A DNA stretch of 64,000 nt. It comes from Limosilactobacillus oris. GTDB taxonomy: Bacteria > Bacillota > Bacilli > Lactobacillales > Lactobacillaceae. Of the stretch, positions 26,338-34,364 are shown piece by piece. The position numbers and the translations under genes were made by a program. Below the pieces are notes generated by a model. The model did not search any database. It was not told the DNA's origin and saw only the letters and a list, made by a program, of their open reading frames with translations. Position 1 is the first letter of the stretch; every line of letters starts with the position of its first letter. The stretch lies in NCBI RefSeq assembly GCF_025311495.1, contig NZ_CP104398.1:1550001-1614000 (forward strand), in the 5' to 3' direction.

Positions 26338-27246
26338 ATGGCTGAACAATTCGCTGACCACCACCTGAACATTCCCCGGCTTTCAATCTTAGGCACTGAT
26401 AACAGTGACCTTTTCCACCCGCAAGCGGCTAGTAAGGACAGCCAGGCCCAGCTGCCTAAAGAAATGTCTAAGCACCCCGGCTTTGCGCGGGTGTTCAAGC
26501 CGGGAAAGCTGACCTTTGGCTTAATCGCTCCCTTTAAGGGATACCCGGATACGCCGATTCCTGACGTTTTCGACCTGGGGGAGACAGCCCGGCTGGCGGA
26601 GAAAGCGGGATTCGCGGCCCTCTGGATCCGGGACGTGCCGTTTTATGATCCGCGTTTTGGCGATGTTAGACAGGGGCTCGACCCCTTCGTAACGTTGGGT
26701 TACCTGGCTGCAAAGACGAAGAAAATTGCCCTGGGGACCGCCGGAATTATTGCTCCGCTCAGGGAACCGATCCACATTGCGAAGGCGGCGGCCACAACGC
26801 TTGTCTAGGCAATGGATGAGGCTAGTGTCAAACGCCTGATTTGGACATCGTCGTTGGGAATCTATAATGAAATCCCGGGAGAATTTGGCCGCTGGAACCA
26901 GCAGGTAATGGGTGATTACTACCGCCGTTATCGTTTAGCTGCGGACGTGATTGAGGGGAGTGACCTCGATTACACAATCATTCGGCCAGCCTGGCTGACG
27001 AACCTGGACGAGGTCGATTATGAGACCACGCTGCGTGATGAGCCGTTTAAGGGGACCGAAGTTTTGCGGAAGAGTGTTGCGCCCTTGGCTGTCAGCGTAA
27101 TTAAAGACCCGGCCAAGTTTGTTCGGGAGTCGGTCGGGGTGGATAAGCCGGGAACGGCGGCTGACCGGCCCCGTCCAGCGGTGATGCGTGCCAACGGCGG
27201 CTATGAACAAGTAACGCGTAAAGAAATTAAGCTTCGTTTTCCGTAA
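26338..27246 (+). pseudogene. Chimera of a luciferase-like monooxygenase and an NAD(P)-binding protein
   Basis: RBS AAAGGAGG precedes ATG 26338. The first ~155 residues are the N-terminal part of an LLM-class flavin oxidoreductase (GKLTFGLIAPFKGYPDTPIPDVFD, IALGTAGIIAPLREPIHIAKAA). A TAG at 26806-26808 follows, and in the same frame the sequence continues as AMDEASVKRLIWTSSLGIYNE, the C-terminal half of an NmrA/SDR-type protein, to 27246. Two neighbouring genes seem to have been joined by a deletion near 26800, removing the catalytic half of one and the nucleotide-binding half of the other. The distal part could be made from ATG 26812, but no RBS is obvious. Non-functional for either family. 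Confidence 0.78.
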
Positions 27247-27266
27247 GTAACAGTGAGAGTGAGAAA

Positions 27267-27308
27267 AAACGCCTAAAATCGGCTGACAGCTGATTTTGGG
27301 CGTTTGTC
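27267..27308 (+). terminator. Rho-independent terminator
   Basis: AAACGCCTAAAATC pairs with GATTTTGGGCGTTT with a short T-rich tail after the chimeric pseudogene. Confidence 0.75.
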
Positions 27309-27311
27309 TTT

Positions 27312-27370
27312 CGACGCGAAGCAAGCCTCTGGGAACCTCCGCAAGGATGGCTACGACGCGAAGCAAGCCT
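27312..27370. repeat. Direct repeat of 17 bases
   Basis: CGACGCGAAGCAAGCCT occurs at 27312-27328 and 27354-27370, 42 bases apart. It lies in the 419-base gap before preT, where I see no gene. Confidence 0.6.
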
Positions 27371-27457
27371 ATTTGGGGTTGGTCAAATGCTGATTTATCA
27401 GCGTTTGAACTGCCAGCCAGCTACTGCGCTGAGGCATTACTAACTTTAAAATATTAA

Positions 27458-27486
27458 AGAGGTTGAGTTAATTCTCAACCCTTTTT
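27458..27486 (+). terminator. Terminator or attenuator before preT
   Basis: AGGTTGAG..CTCAACCCT followed by TTTTT lies 180 bases before preT and 210 after the previous gene, after another terminator. It could end a short upstream RNA. Confidence 0.5.
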
Positions 27487-27665
27487 ATATTCCAAAATTA
27501 TATATTGCTATATTCTTAAATCATATGCTGTTTTACCGGTATTGGTAATAAAAATGAATTTATAATATGCTATTGTAATTGATATATGACACCGCTATCA
27601 TAATAGTATAAAGTTTGTTCAATACTTCTCAATGCTGAAGCGATGACCTAGAGGAGGCAATCTCA

Positions 27666-28907
27666 ATGACTTCAAAATATGAAACGGAAGCGAAAGGCTA
27701 TACGATGACCACCGTCATGCAGGAGGCGGCGCGTTGCCTACTGTGTGAAGACGCACCATGTTCCCAGGCCTGCCCGGCCCACACGAACCCGGCAAAGTTT
27801 ATCCGGAGTGTGCGCTTTCGCAATGTAAAGGGGGCCGCGGAAACAATCCGGGAGAATAACGCCCTCGGTGCGATCTGTGCCCGGGTCTGCCCGACCGAAC
27901 GTTACTGTGAAAAGGCTTGTACCCGTGCCAAAATTGACCACCCGATTGACATTGGCGGGATTCAACGCTACGTTACCGACATGGAACGCAAGGAAAAGAT
28001 GCAGATCCTTCACGCCGGCAAGGATAACGGGATGAACGTTGCCATCATTGGGAGCGGCCCCGCCGGTTTACAGGCAGCCACGACCCTGCGGCAAAAGGGC
28101 TATGCGGTCGATATTTACGAAAAGAACGCTAAGGCGGGTGGCTACCTGACTTATGGGATTCCTGAATACCGGCTGCCGGAAGCAATCGTGGACTACGAAG
28201 TTCAGCGGATTGTTGACCTCGGTGCCAACATTAAATACAACATGACCGTCGGCAAGGACGTTTCGATGGACTACCTCAAGACGCACTACAACGCGGTGAT
28301 TGTGGCAATCGGTGCTAGTGCCGCCAAGACGATTCCAATGTTTGAACACAACATCTGCACGGAGTCTGCTATTTCCTTCCTGGCCCGCGCCAAGGAAAGC
28401 CAGGGCCACCTGGACGATTTGCCAAATAATGTGCTGGTCATCGGTGGTGGTGACGTGGCGATGGACGTCGTGACGACCCTCAAGAAGCTGGGTGTCGACT
28501 ATGTCACTGACATGGTTTACGAAGAGTTTAAGGAGTTCAAGGCTTCTAAGAAAGAGCTGGCCGGTGCCCAGCAAGAAGGCGTGACAATCGTGGACGGCTA
28601 CGTACCAACCGCGGTCCGGGAAAACAAGGTAACCTTCAAGCACCGCGAGATTGACAGTGAGATGACCATTACCGCCGACAAGATCATTCTAGCGGTCGGC
28701 CAAAAGGTAGACGCAGATGGCCTGGACATTGACATTCAGCACAATGAAATCCCATTCCGGGAAGCCCGGTTCCACACGAAGGATCCGAAGGTCTTCGCTA
28801 CGGGAGATATCGTTGACGGTGATAAGACCGTGGTTGTTGCCGTACAAAAGGGGAAAGAAGTTGCCGAAGAAATCGATCGTGTGTTAGGGGGACAAGACAA
28901 TGATTAA
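27666..28907 (+). CDS. preT: Dihydropyrimidine dehydrogenase (NAD+) subunit PreT
   Basis: 413 residues, RBS GAGGAGG. Four-cysteine clusters at the N-terminus ([19 protein letters not shown] and [15 protein letters not shown]) match the N-terminal Fe-S domain of PreT and GltD-like proteins. An FAD-binding [10 protein letters not shown] lies near 125, an NAD(P)-binding GGGDVAMDV near 260, and [13 protein letters not shown] near the end. PreT passes electrons from NADH to PreA for reduction of uracil or thymine. It overlaps preA by 8 bases, indicating translational coupling. Confidence 0.9.
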   Translation: MTSKYETEAKGYTMTTVMQEAARCLLCEDAPCSQACPAHTNPAKFIRSVRFRNVKGAAETIRENNALGAICARVCPTERYCEKACTRAKIDHPIDIGGIQRYVTDMERKEKMQILHAGKDNGMNVAIIGSGPAGLQAATTLRQKGYAVDIYEKNAKAGGYLTYGIPEYRLPEAIVDYEVQRIVDLGANIKYNMTVGKDVSMDYLKTHYNAVIVAIGASAAKTIPMFEHNICTESAISFLARAKESQGHLDDLPNNVLVIGGGDVAMDVVTTLKKLGVDYVTDMVYEEFKEFKASKKELAGAQQEGVTIVDGYVPTAVRENKVTFKHREIDSEMTITADKIILAVGQKVDADGLDIDIQHNEIPFREARFHTKDPKVFATGDIVDGDKTVVVAVQKGKEVAEEIDRVLGGQDND

Positions 28908-30195
28908 GAAAGACCTGTCAATTGACTTTTTAGGGGTCCACTTTGAAAACCCGTTCTGCTTGTCATCTTCACCAGTTGGCAACTGCTACGAAATGTGTAA
29001 GAACGCCTATGACGCTGGCTGGGGCGGGATCGTCTACAAGACCCTTTCTCCTGACCACTTCGTTATCGATGAAGTTTCGCCGCGTTTTGCCCAACTCACT
29101 AAGGAAGATACGCCCTTTATCGCCTTCAAGAACATGGAGCAGCTGGCCGAGCACCCGCTGGCGCAAGACCTGGACGCGATGCGGCGCTTGAAGAAGGAGT
29201 ACCCAAACAAGGTTCTGATTGCTTCCATCATGGGTGAAACGCCACAGGACTGGACGGACCTGGCAAAGCTGGTTACCGCAGCTGGGGCCGACATGATTGA
29301 ACTGAACTTCTCCTGCCCACAGATGACCTCCCACACGATGGGGTCTGATGTTGGGACCAACCCTGAATTATGCAAGAGCAACTGTGCGGCGGTCAAGCGG
29401 GGGACCGACCTGCCCGTCTTAGCTAAGATGACGCCGAACATTACCACGATGATTCCAGTGGTCAAGGCCTGCCTGGCTGGCGGTGCGGACGGAATTTCCT
29501 CCATTAACACCGTCAAGTCAATCACCGACATTGACCTGGACAACAAGGTGGCCCTGCCAAATATCAACGGTAAGTCCGCCGTCTCCGGACTGTCAGGGAA
29601 GTCGGTTAAGCCAATTGCTCTCCGCTTCCTGCAACAGATTCGGTCTGCTGCCGGGCTGGAACAGCTGCCAGTTTCCGGGATTGGGGGCATTGAAACCTGG
29701 GAGGATGCCGCTGAGTTTATCCTCCTCGGTGCTTCAACCCTCCAGGTAACCACCGCCATCATGCAGTATGGTTACCGGATCATTGACGATTTGACCAACG
29801 GCTTAATGCACTACATGGATGAACAGCACGTTGACCATCTTAAGGACCTGGTCGGGATTGCCAACAAGAACATCGTGCCAACCAACCAGCTGGACCGGGA
29901 CTACAAGGTCTACCCGAAGATTGACTGGGATAAGTGTATCGGCTGTGGTCGCTGCTTCATCTCCTGTCAGGATGGTGCCCACCAGGCGATGGGTTGGGAT
30001 GACGACAAGCGGCTTCCAACCTTTGACCAGAGCAAGTGTGTTGGTTGCCAGCTCTGTGCCCTTGTTTGTCCGGTCGGGGCAATTAAGCTCGGCCTGGTAA
30101 AGATGAAGCCGGGCCGGGAAGGGAATCCAGAAGACGTGGACTCTTCTTCCTTCCAGCTGCCGAATTATGATGAGACACCGGCGCACAACCATTAG
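28900..30195 (+). CDS. preA: Dihydropyrimidine dehydrogenase (NAD+) subunit PreA
   Basis: 431 residues. The N-terminal two thirds are a dihydroorotate-dehydrogenase-like FMN barrel ([23 protein letters not shown] with the active-site Cys, [11 protein letters not shown]). The C-terminus carries two 4Fe-4S motifs, [11 protein letters not shown] and [15 protein letters not shown]. With PreT it catalyses NADH-dependent reduction of uracil/thymine. Later genes of the reductive pathway (hydantoinase, beta-ureidopropionase) are not next to it here, unlike in some relatives. A strong terminator follows. Confidence 0.92.
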   Translation: MIKKDLSIDFLGVHFENPFCLSSSPVGNCYEMCKNAYDAGWGGIVYKTLSPDHFVIDEVSPRFAQLTKEDTPFIAFKNMEQLAEHPLAQDLDAMRRLKKEYPNKVLIASIMGETPQDWTDLAKLVTAAGADMIELNFSCPQMTSHTMGSDVGTNPELCKSNCAAVKRGTDLPVLAKMTPNITTMIPVVKACLAGGADGISSINTVKSITDIDLDNKVALPNINGKSAVSGLSGKSVKPIALRFLQQIRSAAGLEQLPVSGIGGIETWEDAAEFILLGASTLQVTTAIMQYGYRIIDDLTNGLMHYMDEQHVDHLKDLVGIANKNIVPTNQLDRDYKVYPKIDWDKCIGCGRCFISCQDGAHQAMGWDDDKRLPTFDQSKCVGCQLCALVCPVGAIKLGLVKMKPGREGNPEDVDSSSFQLPNYDETPAHNH

Positions 30196-30208
30196 AAGTT
30201 AAAATAGT

Positions 30209-30251
30209 AAAGCACCGCAAGTCATGGGGAAACCATGACTTGCGGTGCTTT
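30209..30251 (+). terminator. Rho-independent terminator
   Basis: AAAGCACCGCAAGTCATGG pairs perfectly with CCATGACTTGCGGTGCTTT. Confidence 0.88.
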
Positions 30252-30265
30252 GTAACTGTTGGGGA

Positions 30266-30541
30266 TTAATCTTCAAAGACGCTCTGGGTGCTACCGGTTA
30301 ACGTGATCTTGTCCAGACCGTTGTCGAGCTGGTAGTGGTCAGCATCGTCCTTGTTTAAGCGGTAGCCAGCCCGTTCAAACGCGGCGGCGAGGTTGGTCAT
30401 AAACTTTTGCCCCGCGGCAGCTGAATCATAAACCATGTGGTCTAAGTACATCGGCCGGTCGGCGCTCCGCCGAACCAGGGTAATCAAGTAAACGGATTGG
30501 CTCGTCTTTTTAATGTTAGAAGTGTTTTGCATTAATGACAT
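30266..30541 (-). CDS. Small protein of unknown function
   Basis: 91 residues from ATG 30541, which has GAGGAGGGG upstream. Contains SVYLITLVRRSADRPMYLDHMVYDSAAAGQKFMTNLAAAFERAGY, suggesting a small alpha/beta fold. It may belong to the DUF1827-like Lactobacillales proteins, but I am not sure. No operon partner. Confidence 0.6.
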   Translation of the reverse strand: MSLMQNTSNIKKTSQSVYLITLVRRSADRPMYLDHMVYDSAAAGQKFMTNLAAAFERAGYRLNKDDADHYQLDNGLDKITLTGSTQSVFED

Positions 30542-30679
30542 TTTCTTCCCCTCCTCATCACCAATTATACTGGTGTTCCCCAAGATTTCAATCAGGGTTG
30601 TCCTCTAGGAAAAAAGTTTAAATTAACCCGTTCACTTTCTGAAAAACGACTATAATAGAGGGTGAAAGGAAGCATAATC

Positions 30680-30889
30680 ATGGAAATTAATGAAGATGCC
30701 CTTCAGAACTTCCAGAGTTCGAAGTTCAATTTTGTTGATGCTAAAGGCAACGATGTCGATTTGAGCAACTTGGACAACTCCGTCAAGTACACCCTGCGGG
30801 ATGGCGACGCAATTGTCCAAGACGACATGGCCGCCAAGGACGTTGTCGACACCATCAACGACGAGTACGGTAAGACTCTGAACGTCTAA
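30680..30889 (+). CDS. Small acidic protein of unknown function
   Basis: 69 residues from ATG 30680, with AAAGGA about 11 bases upstream. The protein is strongly acidic (many Asp), has no membrane segment, and ends just before a terminator. Divergent from the small gene on its left. No family recognised. Confidence 0.6.
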   Translation: MEINEDALQNFQSSKFNFVDAKGNDVDLSNLDNSVKYTLRDGDAIVQDDMAAKDVVDTINDEYGKTLNV

Positions 30890-30917
30890 CCGCCCGCTTT
30901 AACTAAATTAATTAACC

Positions 30918-30953
30918 AGCATCCCTAAGTGATTCGCTTAGGGGTGCTTTTTT
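30918..30953 (+). terminator. Rho-independent terminator
   Basis: AGCATCCCTAAG pairs with CTTAGGGGTGCT followed by T6. Confidence 0.85.
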
Positions 30954-30970
30954 AGTATTCAGTGCTAATC

Positions 30971-31007
30971 AAAAACCACTCAAGCAGCTAAAGTGCTGCC
31001 TGGGTGA
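30971..31007 (-). terminator. Terminator of the GNAT gene
   Basis: On the minus strand CACCCAGGCAGC..GCTGCTTGAGTGG is followed by TTTTT. Confidence 0.7.
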
Positions 31008-31015
31008 TTCGTGAA

Positions 31016-31453
31016 TTAAAGGCGCTTGTAGTACTTGTAGTAAGTATCGCCCTTAACTGGGTAGTCAGGAATAATCCCATTTAGCTGGTAGCCCTGTTTT
31101 TCGTAGAATTTGGGTGCACTGGCCTGGGTTGTGTCAACGAAACTGATGACACAGCCTTCCTGTTGAACGGCCTCTTCAAAGGCGTGGATGAGCTTTTGGC
31201 CGATTTTGCTGCCCCGGGCATTAGGGTTGACGTAGAGCCCCTCGATAACGGCAGAGAGGTTGACATTATCAATGTGCCCATAGATTTGGTCCATGCTGGT
31301 ATCGCCGTCTGTGGCGCTAAAGGCGAGCTCTTGAGAGAACTGCTGCGGTAGTTCTGAAACGTCCGTGGCACCGTATTGTTTGCTAAAGTAGATACTGAGT
31401 CCTTCAAAAACGTCCTTGCGAGTCTGGTCAAATGCAGTTTGAATAATTTTCAT
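31016..31453 (-). CDS. GNAT family N-acetyltransferase
   Basis: 145 residues, RBS AAAGGAG. The acetyl-CoA loop is visible in VNPNARGSKIGQKLIHAFEEAV (R/QxxGxG/A type) and FYEKQGYQLNG is the usual C-terminal motif. Substrate unknown. The 130-base leader carries a terminator and a possible short ORF, so expression is probably conditional; some GNAT enzymes modify antibiotics or polyamines, but nothing here decides that. Confidence 0.85.
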   Translation of the reverse strand: MKIIQTAFDQTRKDVFEGLSIYFSKQYGATDVSELPQQFSQELAFSATDGDTSMDQIYGHIDNVNLSAVIEGLYVNPNARGSKIGQKLIHAFEEAVQQEGCVISFVDTTQASAPKFYEKQGYQLNGIIPDYPVKGDTYYKYYKRL

Positions 31454-31479
31454 CTAAATTCGCTCCTTTCAAATAAAAA

Positions 31480-31509
31480 GAGCCCGGCTAGCATTAACTA
31501 ACCGAGCTC
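31480..31509 (-). terminator. Leader terminator before the GNAT gene
   Basis: On the minus strand GAGCTCGGTTAG pairs with CTAGCCGGGCTC, followed by TTTTTATTT, only about 25 bases before the ATG. It must be bypassed for expression. Upstream RNA folds as a three-way element: AACAGT..ACTGTT enclosing GCCT..AGGC and CCCC..GGGG hairpins. Confidence 0.75.
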
Positions 31510-31561
31510 ACTCGACATCTTCTTCAACAGTCCCCAGATGGGGGTTCGCCTTACGAGGCAC
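31508..31561 (-). CDS. Possible 17-residue leader peptide
   Basis: A GTG with GGAG four bases upstream opens MPRKANPHLGTVEEDVE, stopping at TGA directly at the 5' arm of the leader terminator. A ribosome near the stop would block that hairpin. The peptide is not enriched in one amino acid, so stalling by a drug or nascent chain would be the model. The RBS spacing is short; this could be chance within a structured riboswitch-like RNA. Confidence 0.35.
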   Translation of the reverse strand: MPRKANPHLGTVEEDVE

Positions 31562-31592
31562 TGTTCTCCGATGAAAAATTATTTACATAGCT

Positions 31593-31622
31593 ATTCTAAT
31601 AGAAGTGATTGAGTGCTGTCAA
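31593..31622 (-). promoter_or_regulatory. Promoter of the GNAT leader
   Basis: TTGACA and TAGAAT on the minus strand with an 18-base spacer. The implied RNA starts near 31587 and has a ~130-base leader. Confidence 0.65.
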
Positions 31623-31627
31623 TAAAA

Positions 31628-32383
31628 TTATTTTTTGCCTTCTTCAAAGACCGCAAACGCCCTGACGGGGAAGCCCGGGGCCTTTTCTGGTTTGGCAACG
31701 GAGATAAAGATTACTGCCCCGGTGGCGGGTACCCGGTCTAAATTGTCGAGCAGTTCGACCTGGTAATGACCGTGGGACAGAACGTAATATTCACCAACCA
31801 GGCCGTCCTGTTGCTCGGTCGCGGTATCCGTATCGAAGGTTTCATGACCGTTGGCAGTGGCGTGCCGAGTTTCGTAAATGTACTTGAGAGCGTCTAGTGA
31901 CCAGCCGGGGTAGTGGTTTTGCCCGTGGGCATCCTTATTTTCAAACTTTTCTTGGGATGGCCAGCGCTTTCCCCAGTCGGTCCGCAGGGCGACGAATGAG
32001 CCGGCCGGGATTTCACCGTGCTTTTTCTCCCAGGCTTGAATGTCCTTAACGGTCAGGCTCCGGTCGGGGTTCTCCGCGACTTCCTGGTGAAGGTCGATGA
32101 CGACTAGCGGGAGCACCAGGTCCTTGAGCGCTAAATCCTCGACGTAGCGTTCGTCATCCTTGTAAAAATGAACGGGTGGGTCGATATGGGTCCCGTACTG
32201 GCCAGGGAATGTATATTCTTTAACGAAGAAGCCATCCGCATGGGTGAACAGCGTCTTAAATTCAGCCGGCTGGAATTCGGGGAAGCGGGGGCTTTCCGGG
32301 CCAAACGAATGGGTTAAGTCCACCCAGGTCTGCTCCTTTAACTTATTAACCAATGTTTGAACTGAACTTGCTTGTACTGACAT
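31628..32383 (-). CDS. Cyclase family protein (kynurenine-formamidase-like fold)
   Basis: 251 residues from ATG 32383, with AAAGGAA 10 bases upstream. The motif TWVDLTHSFGPESPRFP near the start and QYGTHIDPPVHF (the HxDxPxH metal-binding motif of the cyclase/formamidase family) near residue 70 define it. Members hydrolyse amides or act on small acids with a bound metal; the substrate is not known. It follows the MetE-like gene by 18 bases under the same T-box leader, suggesting a linked role in sulfur amino acid metabolism. Confidence 0.82.
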   Translation of the reverse strand: MSVQASSVQTLVNKLKEQTWVDLTHSFGPESPRFPEFQPAEFKTLFTHADGFFVKEYTFPGQYGTHIDPPVHFYKDDERYVEDLALKDLVLPLVVIDLHQEVAENPDRSLTVKDIQAWEKKHGEIPAGSFVALRTDWGKRWPSQEKFENKDAHGQNHYPGWSLDALKYIYETRHATANGHETFDTDTATEQQDGLVGEYYVLSHGHYQVELLDNLDRVPATGAVIFISVAKPEKAPGFPVRAFAVFEEGKK

Positions 32384-32401
32384 TTTCAACATTCCTTTCT
32401 G

Positions 32402-33523
32402 TTATTGCCAAACCTCATCGGCGATTTCCTTAACCAGTTTTAACTTGGCCCATTCCTGCTCCTCGGTCAGAATATTGCCTTCTTCCGTGGAGGCAAAGCC
32501 GCACTGCGGACTCAGACAGAGGTTCGTCAACGGGACGTGCTCGGCGGCTTCGTGGAGCCGGTCGATGATCTTCTGCTTATCTTCCAACTCACCAGACTTG
32601 GAGGTGATCAGGCCGAGTACGATCCGGACGTTAGGACGCTGATTCCAAATGGTGGCCAGTGGTGAGAAGTCACCTGACCGGTCGTTGTCGTATTCGAGGA
32701 AGAAACCATCGTAGTTGAGCTGGGCCAGGTAATTGGCAACGGGGGTGTACCCGCCGGAGAAGAGGAAGGTTGACTTGAAGTTCCCCCGGCAGATGTGAGT
32801 GGTGACGGTGAGGTCGTCTGGCAGGTCTTTGAGGGCGCCATTGATGACGGTCACTGCATCTTCCGCCAGGCTGGTGTACTTGGCGTGCTCTTCCGGCAGG
32901 TCCTTGGTCTCGTTGAGTTTGCTGATGAGGAAGGCCCAGGTGGTGTCGTCGATTTGCAGGTAGCGACAGCCGAGGTCGTAGAAGTGCTGGATCGTTTTCC
33001 GGTATGCCGTGGCGAGGTCGGTTAGGTAGTCGGCTCGCTGGTCATAGAATTGGGGCCAGTTGTCGGAACGGTTATCACGGAAGAGCAGGGTCGGTGAAGG
33101 AATCGTCTGCTTGGCGATGGCGTCGTCGCCGGCCTGCTCCTGGGTGTACTTAAAGGCGGCAAAGAAGGGATGGTCAGGGTTATAGGCGACGCGGCCAGAA
33201 AGTTCGGCGTTGTCCGTCCGCGTCTTAGCACCGTGGAACTTGTAGCTTTCCCGGTAGTCGTACTTTTTGACGCCCTTTAGGCCCCAGAGGAAGTCGAGGT
33301 GCCACCAGCTGCGGCGGAATTCACCATCGGTCACCGCGTGCAAGCCAACTGCCTTTTCCTTTTGGATGAGGTCGGCAATCCACTGGTTCTCCACGGCGGT
33401 CAATTCTTCCTGGCTGAGTTGACCGGCTTGAAACTTTGCCCGGGCGTCCTTTAAGGCTTGGGGACGGAGAAAACTGCCAACGATGTCATAACGAAATGGT
33501 GCGGTTAAAGTTGATTGAGTCAT
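32402..33523 (-). CDS. MetE C-terminal-domain-like methyltransferase (YxjG/YxjH type)
   Basis: 373 residues, RBS GAAAGGGG. It begins FRYDIVGSFLRPQALKDARAKFQ and has ITDGEFRR-like AVTDGEFRRSWWHLDFLW, THICRGNF and a C-terminal SPQCGFAST, the zinc-ligand Cys region of cobalamin-independent methionine synthases. Proteins of this size lack the MetE N-terminal domain; Bacillus homologues use S-methylmethionine or simple methyl donors for homocysteine. The T-box leader upstream agrees with amino-acid control. First gene of a two-gene operon. Confidence 0.85.
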   Translation of the reverse strand: MTQSTLTAPFRYDIVGSFLRPQALKDARAKFQAGQLSQEELTAVENQWIADLIQKEKAVGLHAVTDGEFRRSWWHLDFLWGLKGVKKYDYRESYKFHGAKTRTDNAELSGRVAYNPDHPFFAAFKYTQEQAGDDAIAKQTIPSPTLLFRDNRSDNWPQFYDQRADYLTDLATAYRKTIQHFYDLGCRYLQIDDTTWAFLISKLNETKDLPEEHAKYTSLAEDAVTVINGALKDLPDDLTVTTHICRGNFKSTFLFSGGYTPVANYLAQLNYDGFFLEYDNDRSGDFSPLATIWNQRPNVRIVLGLITSKSGELEDKQKIIDRLHEAAEHVPLTNLCLSPQCGFASTEEGNILTEEQEWAKLKLVKEIADEVWQ

Positions 33524-33567
33524 AGTTGTTTACCCCTTTCAAGATAGATGGGTTCAAGTCCGAGAAC

Positions 33568-33888
33568 AAAAAAACGTCCCTAGGAAAAGCATTCTGTTGC
33601 TCTTCCTAGGGACGTCACTCCGGTTATGGAAATTAACGTGTTACCACCCTATTTTAACCAGGCTTTCCAGCCTGATCCTCAGTAGGTACACCCGCAACGT
33701 TAGCGGGTAAACCCCGGCGGGATAACGGTCGCCACTCGTGGGTCGCTTACGGCTGCCGCTCGCCACCCAATTACTTGCTCCAAGACCATCTTCATGTTGG
33801 TCGTGCCATCGGTTCCCATCATTCCCGACTCGCTGGGGGTCACTCGTCAACATTACTCATCTTTTTCATAGCATTTTCTAATTGAATT
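33568..33888 (-). ncRNA. T-box leader of the MetE-like operon
   Basis: On the minus strand the T-box sequence AGGGTGGTAACACGTT (33635-33650) precedes a terminator, ACGTCCCTAGGAAGAGC..CCTAGGGACGT with T7 (33568-33615). About 240 bases of structured RNA lie upstream of the T-box sequence. T-boxes sense uncharged tRNA and allow readthrough. I could not place the specifier codon safely; methionine is suggested by the genes. Confidence 0.88.
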
Positions 33889-33894
33889 GCCATT

Positions 33895-33923
33895 ATCATA
33901 CCTGCCTGAAACCGGATCGTCAA
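33895..33923 (-). promoter_or_regulatory. Promoter of the MetE T-box transcript
   Basis: TTGACG and TATGAT on the minus strand with a 17-base spacer. The interval to the rightward promoter (33924-34028) is AT-rich with no gene. Confidence 0.7.
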
Positions 33924-34028
33924 CCCCTTTTTGAAATTATTTTTAACTAAATAGCTAATAAAAAATAATACTATTTTGCTACTTAAAGGTAGGAAAAACT
34001 AGTAAGAATAATATTTCTAATATAGTGC

Positions 34029-34057
34029 TTGACAAGCATCAAAGTAGTGATTATGAT
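34029..34057 (+). promoter_or_regulatory. Promoter of the permease T-box transcript
   Basis: TTGACA, 17 bases, TATGAT. It diverges from the promoter at 33895-33923. Confidence 0.75.
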
Positions 34058-34063
34058 ATGGGC

Positions 34064-34345
34064 CATACATTAAAAAACATTAGGAAATGAGTAACTTACT
34101 TTTAATTATTACAGAGAACGGTGAATGCTGAGATGCCGGATACATTGGAGTTAGTGAAGATGGTTTCCTTTACTTGAGGATTTTTGGCTATGAGCGAGCT
34201 AGGTTCGTAAATGGCTAACGGGTTGATCACCGTTATCACTGATTGCAGAATAATTGTTCTGGTAGAGTACACTTTATAGTGTAGAAAATGGGTGGTAACA
34301 CGTTACGGGCGTCCCAATAGCTGTTTGGCTATTGGGACGTTTTTC
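34064..34345 (+). ncRNA. T-box leader of the APC permease
   Basis: The T-box sequence GGGTGGTAACACGTT (34290-34304) is followed by a terminator, GTCCCAATAGC..GCTATTGGGAC with T5. Basal stem I probably pairs AACGGTGA (near 34117) with TCACCGTT. The codon next to that stem could be UUG or AUC by inspection, so the amino acid is open. It shares the T-box core GGTGGTAACACGTT with the divergent leader. Confidence 0.85.
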
Positions 34346-34364
34346 TTTTGAGGAGGTATGGAAA

